A stretch of 64,000 nt of DNA from assembly GCA_016169945.1 (NCBI GenBank), contig JADLSH010000390.1:1612001-1676000 (forward strand), in the 5' to 3' direction. The position numbers and the translations under genes were made by a program. Source of the stretch: Trachythela sp. YZ-2020. Its lineage: Eukaryota > Cnidaria > Anthozoa > Malacalcyonacea > Clavulariidae. The notes beneath the pieces were generated by a model, which saw nothing but the letters and a program-made list of their open reading frames with translations, had not been told where the DNA came from and did no database searches. Shown in pieces: positions 34,165 to 46,259 of the stretch (position 1 is its first letter; each line of letters opens with the position of its first letter).

Positions 34165-34353
34165 AAGAATTAAAAAACTCGTCTTGTGCCGTTATGGTGT
34201 AATAATGCACTCGGGGGAATGTTGGGAGAATACTCGAGAAGCGTGTAAAACACTCGGCTACGCCTCGTGTTTTACAAGCTCTCGTATTCTCCCAACATTC
34301 ACCCCTCGTGCATTATTACACCATAACGGCACGCGACTCGTTTTTTAATTCTT
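34165..34353. mobile_element. hairpin MITE (189 bp), near-perfect palindrome
   Basis: 'aagaattaaaaaactcg' at the left pairs with 'cgactcgttttttaattctt' at the right, and the inner sequence ('ccgttatggtgtaataatgc', 'gagaatac') continues to pair almost to the centre at about 34259. It would fold into a long hairpin if transcribed. There is no TSD call. Confidence 0.7.
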
Positions 34354-34690
34354 AAATAACAGTGTTAATGTGACAACGCATTCATTCTAAGTATTGTATA
34401 TATAGTTGTCTATCATTGTGAATTTATTGTTATTTAGAATTTGCTATTTGTAAAATACTATGAAAAATATATATATGTCTCGACAGTCTCGTACCTTGCT
34501 GGCTTTCATTGTCCTTCGAAACGTCTCCTCCTCGGCAAATTATAATGCGACATGAAGCAGATATAAAGAAGATTGATGTGTATTCGACGTATAAATGTAT
34601 TAATTAATTCGTTGGAGTATTTGCCTGTCACGTGGTCAGCCTTTACCAGCGCTATGTCCAGCAGGCTAGCGCTGGGTACGAGTTTGGCAT
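34354..34690. other. intergenic stretch, nothing recognised
   Basis: AT-rich, with overlapping short ORFs at 34506-34788 on both strands that have no family resemblance. Confidence 0.3.
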
Positions 34691-37509
34691 GCAACTTCAA
34701 ACTTCAAAATAGAGCATGGCAACAAAGGTTTGTGATGTATTTTATATTTCTGTTTTATTTTTATTGTCTTTATTCTGATATTCGCTAAGGCATTCTAGAA
34801 GCTTTATTCGGAGTTACCGTTGTTTTGTATAATTATGGTAATTCATCTTAATATTAAATGTGCACATGTAAATTTTGTCGTTCAACCTCATGCATAATTC
34901 ATAAAGGTTGCTGTAGTGTGGCTTTCAAACTGGCATAATTTTCGCTGCAAAATATCGTATTTTTATTCAACTTGTAACCTTATTATAATCTGATATTTAC
35001 AAAAAAACACCCAGAAAACATTGAGCTAAAATAACTTTTATGATTTGATGAGCTCATTACAGAGTGTCTTGTTATAAGCTCAGACTCTGAACCATCTCCC
35101 AAAAAGGTATGTAGATTTTTAGTTTAAACATATTTAATTGCCACAATTGCCCCAAGAGCACACATTGGCTCATCTAGGGGGCTCTTGGCACGAAAATAAA
35201 GATTTACATATATTTAGGCAACATGCGAGAACCACACAACATCATTAGTAACAAACTTTTTTTTAAATATCGCTATCAGCCCAACGTCTTAAATCAAGTT
35301 CATTACCAACTAGTTACAGTCTTTTTTATTTCCCTACTTACGAACTGAGAAACGAGATGTGTCAATTATGAATCTTTGTACAGCAAAAAACAATCTATAA
35401 TTTACATCAAAGGCAACGCTGTAACATCCAAAAAGCAAAAAAGAAAGTTTCCCAGTTCTATTAGAGTTATACCAACAATTCCCAAGACATTCTGCAACCA
35501 TAGTAAGTAAACTCAAACGGTAAGTATCCCAAATTTTTGGTATATGGCACAGTGGTACACTGATGTGTGTTATTTTCTCAATTGCTAACAAAAGAGGGTA
35601 CAAATGTTTAGTGATTTCAGAGATTATCTGAGCTGAATTGTTAGTGGATTATAGGTTGACAACTCGACAAGTTTATGGCAGTGCAACATGCTGAGCACAA
35701 TACTTCTTAGGTACATATCAGAGCAGGGCCTTTTTTAAGAAATCGTTAGTGGGGGGGCAATAATCGAAAAGGGGACCTAACAAGTGGATGGCCGTCAACG
35801 TTTGTCAATAAATATTATTGGTTTTGTCGTCGACGGGGGGGGGGGGTTAAAAAAAATTTTCCGGACTATACAACATATTCCTATTTGTTATCTAAAATAT
35901 GTAAACCGATCCCTGTTTTGGTTGTGATAATACCGTAATTTTAATCTAAATTATAAAGTTTGCTTTTTGCACACAAGGGACCTTCACTGGGGGGGCAAAC
36001 AGTTGACTGGGGGGGCACTGGGGGGGCAAAAGTTGACTGGGGGGCAAACATGGGGGCTGGGGGGGCATTTGCCCCCCCAGTGCATTAGTTAAAAAAGGCC
36101 CTGTATCAGAGTCACAGTGAAGAACACGATACTCACAACACCAGAGCCGGAGTATATTTGGTGAAAACCCTTGCACGCCAAAGCAGACAATTTTAATTGT
36201 CATTGTGGTGGAGTATAATCGGCCATTTCATTTAATATAGGCACCCCCCATATTGAGAGTTCCATTCGTAACCCGCTTTAGGATAAAATAAATTTGGACC
36301 TCTCCTGGATGCATTTTTTAAAGTAGCCCCATAGGATTTCATAAGTACCACTTTAGGATATTGGTTTCCCCCCTAGGATATTGGTTTCCCCCCCTAGGAT
36401 AGCCAAACCCCTTAGGAAAAATAAGGTTGAAAGACCCCTCCTCCCCCATTGGATATCCAGACCCCTCAATATGGGGGTTGCCTATATTTAAAATGTTATA
36501 TTTCCCACAACCCTTTCCCATATTTTTGCTTCCTTTTTATAGATTAAACATGAAAAAGAAAAAGATAGGGGGGAAACCAATATCCTAAAGGGGTACTTAT
36601 GAAATCCTACAGGGCAACTTTAAAAAATGCATACAAGGAGGGGTCCAAATTTATTTTATCCTAAAGGGGGTTACGAATGGACCTCTCAATACGGGGGGTG
36701 CCTATATTAAATGAAATGGCCGATTATACTCCACCACAATGACAATTAAAATTGTCTGCTTTGGTGTGCAAGGGTTTTCACCAAATATATCGTTCTTCAC
36801 TCCAGCTCTGGTGTTGTGAGTATCGTGTTCTTCACTGTGACTCTGATGTGTTTAATGGCCTAAGAAGTATTGTGCTCAGCATGTTACACTGCCATAAACT
36901 TGTTGAGTTGTCAACCTATAAGGCTATAATCCACTAACAATTCAGCCTAGATAATCTCTGAAATCACTAAACATTTGTACCCTCTTTTGGTAGCAATTGG
37001 GACAATAACACAACATCAGTTTACCACTGTGCCATATACCAAAAATCTACATACCTTTTTGGGAGATGGTTCAGAGTCTGAGCTTATAACAATACACTCT
37101 GTCTCGAGCTCATCAAATCATAAAAGTTATTTTAGCTCAATGTTTTCTGGGTGTTTTTTGTAGATATCAGATTATAATGTTACAATTTGAATAAAAATAC
37201 GATATCATGCAGCGAAAATTATGCCAGTTTGAAAGCCACACTACAGCAAGCTTTACAATTTATATGAATCATCAATCATGCATGAGCCATGAGGTTGAAC
37301 GACAAAATTTACATGTGCACATTATTAAGATGAAGTACCATAAATAAAGTTAAACATGGCTTCTTGAATAAAATACAAAACAACGGTAACTCCGAATAAA
37401 GCTTCTAGAATGCCTTAGCGAATATCAGAATAAAGACAATAAAAATAAAACAGAAACATAAAATACCTCACAATGTCATGTCATGCTCTCTTTTGAAGTT
37501 TGAAGCTGC
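34691..37509. repeat. 2.8-kb palindrome (foldback) with a hAT MITE in one arm
   Basis: The arms are 34691-36375 (including a 380-bp insertion plus TSD) and 36570-37509. Outer tips pair ('gcaacttcaaacttcaaaa' with 'ttttgaagtttgaagctgc'), and so do inner ends ('ttaggatattggtttccccc' with its complement near 36580). The loop is about 200 bp. The left arm is longer than the right by more than the MITE, so the right arm has further deletions. No coding region is recognised; ORFs at 35334, 35946 and 36752 are incidental. Confidence 0.78.
35724..36103. mobile_element. hAT-type MITE (380 bp) with 8-bp TSD and empty site in the opposite arm
   Basis: The tips CAGGGCCTTTTTTAA and TTAAAAAAGGCCCTG are perfect inverted repeats. 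The TSD TATCAGAG is at 35716-35723 and 36104-36111. The interior has repeated 'ggggggcaaa' and 'gttgactgg'. The other palindrome arm (near 36838-36868) has the target without the element. Confidence 0.9.
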
Positions 37510-37524
37510 GTCGATTTTTCGCAG

Positions 37525-37670
37525 ATTTTTATTCGCCGACTATTCGCACTATTCGTCGACTATTCGCACTATTCGTCGACTATTCGTACAATTCGTCGAC
37601 TATTCGCGGAGTATTCGTACTATTCGTCGACTATTCGTCGACTATTCGCACTATTCGCCTCACTATTCTA
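37525..37670 (+). repeat. short tandem repeat of 'attcgtcgactattcgcact' type
   Basis: About seven imperfect units with 'cgactattcg' as the core. It replaces the 5' part of the gene copy in the inverted-repeat arm that follows. Confidence 0.7.
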
Positions 37671-37682
37671 GTTTTATCAATT

Positions 37683-38512
37683 ACCCCTCAAGCTCAATCC
37701 AGTTCGTTCAGCGACTGCCCGTCGACTATTTCGACTCAAAGAACGCGCACTTTATCATTCGAAGATTTCTATAAAACGCGGGAAAGTCAACGTCAGTCAG
37801 GCTTCAAGGTTTCAAAGAAAAAGAAAAAAGACTTATCGACCACTAGCAGCGCTCCAAAGAAGTCGACTAATGTCGAAATTAAAGTTGACATTGCTGCCCA
37901 AACAGATGGGATTGTAAAGGTTCGTCGCGGTAAGACACATGTTATAACAGTAAGTTCATCTGCCACAAAACAAGAGATTATCCAGAAAGCAGTAGAAAAA
38001 CACAGGAGTTTTGATCAGACTTTTGATGAAACTGTTTTGAGAAATCCAATGGATTCCAGGAACTAGGCAGCCCTTCATATTATCCAATTACAAACAGGCA
38101 ATTGGTAAGGACTATAAGCGACTTACATTTTATCTGATCCCATTGGACGATGTAATGGAAAATTCAGATGAAAGTGGTAACGAATCTTCAAAATTGAGCT
38201 CACTGCCCGATATTCGTAAATATGCCCATAATCGGGTTCCTGCAAATAGCTCAAGCTCCCCGTCGGTCATACATATAGATGATGAAGGTGCTTCAACATC
38301 ACATGTATTATCAGGTGAGATTATGCTTATTAACCCATTAAAGCGCAAGACTCTCCCCTTGACGAGTAAAATTGTCTGGCGTTGGACAGAGTAAAGGAAT
38401 AAAGTAGGGCGCATTTGGGTACATTGCTGCTTAGTGGGTTAATATAGAGATATAATAAAGGGCACACAGTTGGGGGAAAGAGGGAAACCTCTCGGATTTT
38501 CACCTTAAAATT
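37683..38512 (+). pseudogene. left-arm gene fragment (inverted copy at 46260-47480)
   Basis: Two open pieces on the plus strand. The first (to 38066) has 'PQAQSSSFSDCPSTIS', a basic 'KVSKKKKK', and a block around 'KVRRGKTHVITVSSSATKQE'. The second (about 38050-38394) has 'PFILSNYKQAIGKDYKRLTF' and an acidic serine-rich tail. The frame changes near 38045, where a few residues seem deleted. The second block recalls the N-terminal part of HECT-type uncharacterised proteins I know from corals; that is a weak resemblance and no HECT domain is present. The right-arm copy has the same lesion near the frame change, so the fragment was already broken when duplicated. The true N-terminus is lost here. 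Confidence 0.5.
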
Positions 38513-38732
38513 TTTATTTATTTATTTATTTATTACACTTTATTGGGTAAAAAAAGAAGAACATTTACAAATTTAAGATAATTAGTGAACTACAAGTTTA
38601 CCCAAATGGAAGAGATGCGAACGGGAAGTAAAAAAGATTACATTACCATGCAAGGCATCTCCCCAACTAAATATATACAAATATGTTTACACTTTAATTA
38701 CATACTAACAGTGAGTTCATTTATTAAGACAG

Positions 38733-40003
38733 TTAACTCCAGTGACAAGGACAATGACGTGATATTGACCACGTACATAACAAATTTACATCAAATACAG
38801 TAGAGACTAACATAGAATAAGAAATACAAATGTAATGTTTAAATGTTTTAAAACTAGAGAAAGTATTTGGTGGAGCTACTCTGCTAACGCTGTTCCATAA
38901 ATTTACTATTCTATTGAAGTACGAGTTCTGATATGTGGTAGTTTTACAAAAGGGAGTTTTGAGCATCAGGTTTGGGTTCATAGTAAGACGAGAGCGGTTA
39001 TGGGTGACAAATGAAACATAATCGTGGACGTTGAGGTCAGTGATACCATAGAGGGCTTTATAGAAGAAAACCAGGTCTTTTATTTCTCTATCGTAGCACA
39101 AGGGTAACAGATTCAATTGCTTCAGTCGTTCGGCGTAGCTGACCTCCCCCCTTTTTGATCTCAATATCCATCTGGTAGCTCGCCTCTGCACTCGCTCTAA
39201 TTTCATCTTCTGATTGTGATGGTGTGGTGACCAAACTTCACTTGCATAGGATAGTTGGGATTTAATTAGGGAAAGGTAAAGGGTACGTCGAACTCGCACG
39301 TCAGTCAAGAAGGGGAATGTTCTCTTCAACAAACCTAGCAGCTTGTTGGCCTTGGCTGTTATTTCAAGGATATGAGAATCCCAAGAAAGATTCCCAGTCA
39401 TTTTAATCCCAAGGTCTTTCTTGTAGTTGTTTGTTGTAGTTGTAGAGCGTCGTCTTCACAAGTAACTTGTCTATAAGTTTTCGTGTCGTCAGCATACATT
39501 GCAGCTTCCGTTTTTTCAGGGATGATATCAAGTAGATCATTTATGAATAACACGAACAACACAGGACCAAGTATGCTGCCTTGTGGCACACCAGAGGTTA
39601 CAGGAGACCAGCTAGAAGTAACACCATCAACGACAACTCTTTGTGTCCGCCAGATAGGTAGTCAGTAAACCATGTTAAAGTGCTTGTATGCACACCATAT
39701 TGTCTTAGCTTGGCCAAGATTAAACCATGATCGACAGAGTCAAAAGCTTTCGCGAAATCTAAATAGATTATATCTGTCTGGATGTTATTGTCAAGGTTTT
39801 CTCCAATCCTATGCAGAACTTGGAGCATCTGTGTGGTGCAAGATCGATTTCGTAAAAATCCATGTTGTCTGGGCGAGAAAACGTTCATGACGTGATCGTA
39901 AAGTCGTCTGCAAACACAACATTCCAATATTTTTGCAATGATTGGCAATAGAGAAATTGGTCGGTAGTTTTCGGCTGATTCTTTCAAGCCTTTCTTGTGA
40001 ATC
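38733..40003 (-). pseudogene. LINE reverse transcriptase, 3' portion
   Basis: In order on the minus strand: 'IHKKGLKESAENYRPISLL' (at the P-element border), 'HGFLRNRSCTTQML', 'IIYLDFAKAFDSVDH', a frame break near 39600, '[18 protein letters not shown]', the catalytic 'MYADDTK' near 39500, another frame change near 39400, then the thumb and C-terminal part ('LSWDSHILEI', 'SYASEVWSPHH', 'RIVNLWNSV'). It matches CR1/L2-group RTs. Two frame breaks plus the P-element insertion make it inactive. Confidence 0.72.
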
Positions 40004-40105
40004 GGTGTCACCAGGGCGCGGGGAGAGAGGGCGTCGAAACGACATACAAACCGAGCGGACAGTCTGTGATGCAAGGGTCTGGGTACTAATAGCGCTATTT
40101 TCAAT

Positions 40106-41503
40106 ATGGCGGAATGTTTAGATGAGTTTGATGAGTTATTAAGTGATCATATTTTCGGCATCGACCTAACTGATGATGTCGAAGAAGAAGAGAGTAGCGT
40201 ATTAGAAATTACGGAAGATATAGAAGCAGCAGGTAGAAGTTTTGATAATGTATCAAAGGCTCAACTTGTCGTCGTTCTGTCGAGAATAAGTGATCGTGAA
40301 TGCAATATTCCAGAAGAAGCAATCATTGCTGAAAATGTCTTGAATAATATTAAAGAACATGAAGAAAAAATCCTTTCCGTCCTAGGAACTATTAAAACAT
40401 CATTTTCAACGTTTCATGACGTCCGGGTGAAGGCAAAACAAGAACGTTCTATTAGAGTAGAAAGGAATTTTGTGAAAGATTCGCCATCGAGAACTAGAAT
40501 TCAGAAAAAGTGGGAAGAGTTGGTGAAAGCTTGTGGATCTTGTGCAAACAAAAATTCAAATAGTGTTCTAGAACACCTGTTACTTCATTTTTGGGTCACA
40601 AATCCGGATGTAAAAAGTAAATCAGTAAATAAAAAACCTATTTTTAATGCCAAGAACACTGCTGTACCCAGATTAACCGATCAAAATGAACTTGAGGCAA
40701 TTCGGTACCATGGAGGTTGGGCTGTCAAAAGGTCTAGAGACTTGATCAAGGCTACTGCTGATGCTTCATCTCATATAGTATTGAAGGAGTCAGTTAATGA
40801 CAGTACTGAAGTACTAGTAGACCCACAACAATCTCTTGAACTTATCAAGACTCTGGGAACTGATGAAAGGCAAGGGGATAAGTACATTTTTGTTTTACAC
40901 CCTGAAGTCACACAATTTTTTGTTTGTTTACATGACTTCACTGACAGCTATTTTTCTGTTTGTTCATTTGATGACCAGATCATTATTAATTGTCTGAAGG
41001 ATATGTCAATAAGTAAAGAGATGCGTTTGGCCTGGGCAACTATCTGTAAGAACGCTTTCCCAATGGCTGTCCAAATTTCAGTATTGCAAAGAGTTTCCAC
41101 CATGTTTCTCAAGTCAAAACAACAAATAATTAGAGAAAAACTAAATATAAAACCCCAAAAGGGAAGTGTATCTTTAAGACAAGACATCAAAAGATCAAAA
41201 AAGAAAGAGAAATCCAGGCCAAAAGATACAATTTCATCTGCCCCTCTAAACCAAACTCCAGATATTGTGAAGAAATTACAACAAAACTTTGAAAATCCTG
41301 AAATTGTAGCAGAATGTTTGAGGGAAATAGGTAAAGTCACTGATGCTCATTCTTATCTCAACCGTCTAACGGGGAAACAACTGACAAAACTTTTGCGAGC
41401 TCTTGGTAAACCTGGTCTGAATGGAAAAGGGAAGGCAAAACAAATAGCTATGTTGCTGCCAGTCATCACTGCTGACACTCCAATGAATTTATCAGTTTCA
41501 TAA
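40106..41503 (+). CDS. accessory protein of the P-like transposon, 465 aa, SAP-like C-terminus
   Basis: One intact frame starts at an ATG 94 bp inside the left end of the transposon and stops at TAA. The N-terminus is acidic ('ECLDEFDELLSD', 'DDVEEEES'). A helical, possibly coiled-coil region follows ('IKEHEEKILSVLGTIK'), then a middle domain of unknown type, a lysine-rich stretch at about residues 355-385, and a C-terminal segment at about 425-455 ('LTGKQLTKLLRALGKPGLNG', 'KGKAKQIAMLL') that fits a SAP-type DNA-binding motif. There is no DDE motif, zinc finger or THAP signature. I recognise no family. It has no intron and no lesion, in contrast to the broken transposase facing it. Being inside the inverted repeats and unrelated to host neighbours, it is most likely a second transposon protein; a role in DNA binding or regulation is an inference. 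Confidence 0.75.
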   Translation: MAECLDEFDELLSDHIFGIDLTDDVEEEESSVLEITEDIEAAGRSFDNVSKAQLVVVLSRISDRECNIPEEAIIAENVLNNIKEHEEKILSVLGTIKTSFSTFHDVRVKAKQERSIRVERNFVKDSPSRTRIQKKWEELVKACGSCANKNSNSVLEHLLLHFWVTNPDVKSKSVNKKPIFNAKNTAVPRLTDQNELEAIRYHGGWAVKRSRDLIKATADASSHIVLKESVNDSTEVLVDPQQSLELIKTLGTDERQGDKYIFVLHPEVTQFFVCLHDFTDSYFSVCSFDDQIIINCLKDMSISKEMRLAWATICKNAFPMAVQISVLQRVSTMFLKSKQQIIREKLNIKPQKGSVSLRQDIKRSKKKEKSRPKDTISSAPLNQTPDIVKKLQQNFENPEIVAECLREIGKVTDAHSYLNRLTGKQLTKLLRALGKPGLNGKGKAKQIAMLLPVITADTPMNLSVS

Positions 41504-41888
41504 AGGTATAAAGCATGGTGGTTCTTAGCAAGTCCAAATACAGAGATGCATTTTAGCCCCCTCACCCAAAATTTTAAAATGGTGACAGTGTTTGTTTGCC
41601 ACTATTAGAACACCCACATTGAAATTTTGTTGGATGTAACCTCTCAGTATAAATGCACTTGCTATAAAGGAAAAATACTTTTGCCAAAAGTAACAACATG
41701 GAGTCACCATTTGTTTTTATGTATCATTAAGTACAATAAATGAATCTATTCAAACTATTGCTACAAAATGTACATTGGTTTACTTACAAGATTATAATAT
41801 TCATAAGTTATGAATCTGAGGAACAATATCAATAGGAGTTGTTATTTATATTATTTAGTGTTACTGGAGCATATGACACAGCATGATT

Positions 41889-44800
41889 TCAAGATATGTT
41901 CACTGGCCACTGCACTTTATCAAAAATACCTTCACCTGCTTGACGCCTGGGCAAATTTTCCATATTAGCTGCTAGGGTAAAGCACTGCTCTGTTTCAAAG
42001 ACATTCGTTTGTTTTCTTGATACTAATTTTGAACTTGTAAAAGAAATATTTCCAGTTACATTATACCCATAAATATAACCAGTCATGTTCTGTGTGCCAC
42101 CACACATTTGTCGCTGCACAGAGAAAAAGGACTCAACACAATCTTGATTCAATCTATTTAAAACAAGATATAGGTCGTGTCCAAATTCAGCTTTAAATTC
42201 ATCTGTTTGTAGATATTCAAGTAGTTCCTTGAGAGCATGTATGGTTACCTATAGTAGAATGAATAAAAACATTCACTGAATAACAAGAAGCAAAACTATG
42301 TATTTCACATTTGTATGTATCACACAGTAATCCCTTATGGTTCAATTTAGATGGGCAGGTTTTACTAACTATATATAAAATGTTGATTGTTATTCGAAAC
42401 ATTCACAATTTACCAAAAAAGTTCAATTTTCCCAGATTTAATATGCTCTTATACCTGCAAATCAAACATTGTTTGCCAAGTGATAAAATGATTTGAAACC
42501 TCAGCACTATTGGCAAATTCTTGCTGTAGACTGATTTTCCAGTTTGTGAAAAAGCTTAACACATTGTCTAAGATAGAAATCCGAGGGTCCGGAATAGATG
42601 TAATTGGATTTCGACTGCTAAATACTTCCCAAAGGTTATGACACATGCAAATGAATTCCTGTGTTGATTGTGTTTCATTGTTTTCATGTTCTCTCATCTC
42701 TTCTGCAACTTTATTTGACAGTGTGTTGACTGCTAATTTAACCCTCATTTTACTCAAATTATCAAGTTCGACATGGGCTCTTCTCAAAGGGTTGCATACA
42801 GTCGCCTTTTCTTTTCCCTTTCATACACAGAATATATGTGGTCCCATAATATATATTTGTTAAGTTTCAATGTTCTAGTAAAACGGCTGTGTTTTTCTTT
42901 AAAACCACTGCTGAACAAATTATTCCTCAATTTTTTCATCAAATGGGGTGGGTCCTGGAAAAAGAATATTGGTCTTCCTGAAAATCGATTAACTCCTTGG
43001 CTTTTTTATGCATTTGTGCCATTCATTGATATAAATGCTCTATTTTCAGAAGCTCCATCACATATTGAAAGTAATATAGTGAACTGGAAACCATGTAGCA
43101 TGCTCACACCTTGCCAGAAAATTCTGTTTAACTTCTGAGCAGTGATTCCCTTAGTTAGAAAGTAACTACATGGGAAATCAAAGTTTGCAAATAGGCTTTT
43201 AAAGAAAAACTGTAAAACATGGGTGGCAAGCTTTGCTTCTGAATCATTGGTGGTCGAACTTTCCATTCCACAGGAATCTAAATAGCTATCATCAAGGTTG
43301 GTAAATCCTATCAATTCCCAAGTAGAGGGGTCAAATAGAAGTCCCTCTTTAATTTTCACTTCATCAAATAAAATGCACCAATTTTGGCAGATTTTTTTAG
43401 TTTCAATTTTCAAATTTGTCTTTCATTGCCTTTATATTTTCTGTATTCCATCCAGACTTAGGAGAGCAAAAATTTTTGTAATCGTTAAGTGTTCTGCCAC
43501 TAGGTAGCTTGATAAATCCCGATTCTCTAATATCATCATATGATGAGTGTGATTTGGTGTACATCCTCAAACACCATTTGATAATCAAAGGATGCCAGCG
43601 CATTTGCCTTGATGGCATTGATAGTGCCTTAGCTTGGTCTTTTAGAAGGATTTCAAAAACCTGATCATGTGTGTTCCCAGTGTGTTCCAAAATATGGTTG
43701 TGTAACAGCTTTTTCTTTGAGAATGTCTTTTCACATTCTTTCCAAAAACAAGCATACAATCTATCTACAGGTGCAATTGAACTGTCTGTGTTGGGGATGT
43801 GTTCTTTAACATGGTTATAAAGACATTCAACATCTGAAAACCTTCCAGCACAGCACCCTTTCCACATGCATACAGGATTCTCTAATCTCTCCCTTTTTGA
43901 AATTAATCCCTTATTTAACTTTTCAAACATACATTTTAAGTCATTATGTGTATTCTCACCAACTTCACTCATTCTTTCTCTGTTCTTCTCCAATCTTTCT
44001 ATCTGTTTGTGATATTTTTTTAATTGTGCTGATTGATTTCTGGCAATGGTAAGCAGTTGCTCTTTACTCATGTAGGCAAATTTATGTTGAGGCTTGCTTG
44101 AGCTAAGAACTGCCTCATCGTCTTCGAGTAAACGTTTGGTGTTGAACCTAGATTTTTTGGTTCTCATGTAATGTTCTGTTTTGGCACAAAAATCACAAAT
44201 ACTTTTAGCACAGACCAAGTCATCTGTTCCAGGGAGAAACACTACACAACTAGATGACCGAATCACTTTTTTATGAAATTGTGACATATTGATCTCCACA
44301 TAGGCCCCAGCTTCCTTATTCATTGTAAAAAATACTGGTTGACTATTTTCACCTGGTGTGATGTCTTCAAATGGCTCAAATGGGCAACCCTTGCAAATGC
44401 GGAACCTTGTATTACTAGCAAAAGTTCTTGTAACTCTGAAACTGATGTTATGTTACTAGGAACACCAGCCCATTCTAATTTGACATCATGTTTAAGTTTA
44501 CCTTCCAGGACTATAGCCCATTTCTTGTCACTATAAATTATCACTTCAACTTGAGCATACCCATCATTCCCTGAAAAGAGGAACAGATGAGCTGATTTGT
44601 TAATATCATTGTAGTTTGCCTTCCATTTGGGAAAATGTTTAAGAACATGCAATTCTGCAATTTGGTCAATGATTAATGGTGCAGACTCTGAAACTGTTTC
44701 TGCATTATCGATGACACTCCTTTCTTTGCAATCTCTTGCCTTTAAACATTGATTGCTTATGAAACCTTTCAATTCCCCAATACTATCTCTCGATAATGAA

Positions 44801-45431
44801 TCAATATCTGTGAGCATATCCTTCAAAAGTGGCTGGAACTTTTCCAATATATTAGTAACCATTTTTTTATAATACACCCATTTAACAGTTCCCTTAACTT
44901 TCCCTAGACCTTTCACTAAATTATTGGTCACACGATGGAAATAGTTCTTCAAATCATGATTTCTGAAGCAAGTATGATAAACACTTTCAATTGCATGTAC
45001 AATTTCGTCATATTTCTCAGGTGACTTAGCCTTAAAGTTAAAACCATTTTCAGGAAATGACGTGCATACAAGTGAATACAGTAACAACTCTTCTTCAAAT
45101 AGAATACAATCAGTTCTCAATAGAAGGAAGCTGAACGATGCATATCATTATGAAATTGTTCGTGTTTATACAATGTTGTGGGGCTGTTGATGGCTTGAGC
45201 ATGGACCCTTCTATTATCAGGAACAGTAGCATTTTCACGTTGTGAAGTTGCGCCAATTGTTTGTGCGTCCTTTACTTGGTTGAATGCATCAACTTGCTCG
45301 AAGTAAACATCATTATGTATCTCTTTTAAACATTGTCGCAATTTAACTGGTGTATCAAAATTTGCAACCTTTTGCTTAAAGGTTTTGTTGGTGTTGAAAG
45401 TGCCCTTTTTTTGTTTTCTTCCATTGTACAT
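41889..45431 (-). pseudogene. P-element-type transposase, intron-containing and frame-broken
   Basis: Minus-strand pieces in order: 45431-45117 and 45120-44320 (N-terminal region, probably joined by splicing at an acceptor near 45132); 44323-43403 with two C2H2-type finger-like units ('CMWKGCCAGRF...H' and 'CFWKECEKTFSKKKLLHNHILEH') and 'RWHPLIIKWCLRMY'; 43413-43006 with 'CILFDEVKIKEGLLFDPSTW' (first catalytic Asp) and 'CDGASENRAF' (second Asp); a TAA at about 43004; then 'DPPHLMKKLRNNL'. A frame change occurs near 42810, and 42787-42462 continues with 'KMRVKLAV'. A GT donor near 42462 and an AG acceptor at about 42250 lead to the last exon, with 'LNQDCVESFFSVQRQ' (third acidic residue). The order and motifs are those of P/THAP9-type transposases. 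At least two frame breaks and a stop disable it. There is no THAP domain at the N-terminus. Confidence 0.78.
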
Positions 45432-46259
45432 TGAGTACGTCTTGCAAATTAACGTTTAAAACTTTAAATGGCGGGAAGACAATAATGACGAAAATGACAA
45501 TTTACGGAAATGTATATTTCAATTAGCCTTGCAGAATGTACATTTCAGTGACAATTAGACTATATACTTCCACGATTTAAAAACCTATCTGGATCATGTT
45601 TGTTCACTCTATAACTTTTCATACAATAAAACCTCGAATCAAAATTACTAAAAATTTATAAAAGAAACGTTGGAAATCGTTGTTTTTTTGGTAGGAAGGT
45701 CTGCGCTGGCAGACTCTTAAAAATGCTCGGCGGCCATATTTATAAACACCATTTGAAAACGAGCCTAGTAATACATTTATGCCGATTAGAAAGTCCTTCA
45801 TTCAATAGATCTTAACTTTAGCCCTATTACCTTGGCTAGAAGAAAAAAACCCGTCTAAATTTAAAAAAATAACTATTTTATTAGCAATTTAATGCAAACT
45901 TACCATCAGAATATTTGTTGTTCATTTTTCCGTCCAAGCGCGCGATTACCACCTGTTCGCAGGCTACTCCGCATCACACATAGGCCGGATTAATTGTATG
46001 TCGTTTCGACGCCATCTCTCCCCGCGCCCTGGGTGTCACATTTGCTGCTTTCCACTCTGCAGGAAAAAAGATTGTATATGTTTGCCAACACAGGAGGTAC
46101 AGTAAGTAAACTAGTGTATTGGCCACCCCCCTTTCAAGTACAATCTCTTTCAAGGAAGTCTTTATTTTGTAAACCTCATTTAAATATATTCAGTCTATTT
46201 ATTTTGTGATGGTTTTCTTGACTGAGATTGGCAGTATGCTCTGCAATGTGATCATATAC

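Larger units (their letters stand above)
40012..46031. mobile_element. P-superfamily transposon (6020 bp) with two convergent genes
   Basis: The terminal inverted repeats of about 38 bp start CAGGGCGCGGGGAGAG and continue to '...cgaaacgacataca', with one mismatch between the ends. The direct repeat GGTGTCAC flanks the element (40004-40011 and 46032-46039); 8 bp is the P-element TSD length. Inside, a plus-strand 465-codon gene (40106-41503) faces a minus-strand P-type transposase (45431-41889). Removing the element and one TSD copy re-joins the RT coding sequence of the host LINE. This is the clearest boundary definition in the window. Confidence 0.9.
38513..46259 (-). mobile_element. CR1-like LINE between the arms, split by a P-like transposon
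   Basis: The LINE lies on the minus strand. Its 3' end is at 38513 with a (TTTA)n tract on the plus strand. The RT-coding pieces are at 38733-40003, plus a short upstream piece next to the P element's right TSD (46040-46110) that ends in 'FPAEWKAANVTP'. The P-like element (40012-46031) interrupts the RT between that block and 'IHKKG'. The exact 5' border between about 46110 and 46259 is uncertain. Confidence 0.65.
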
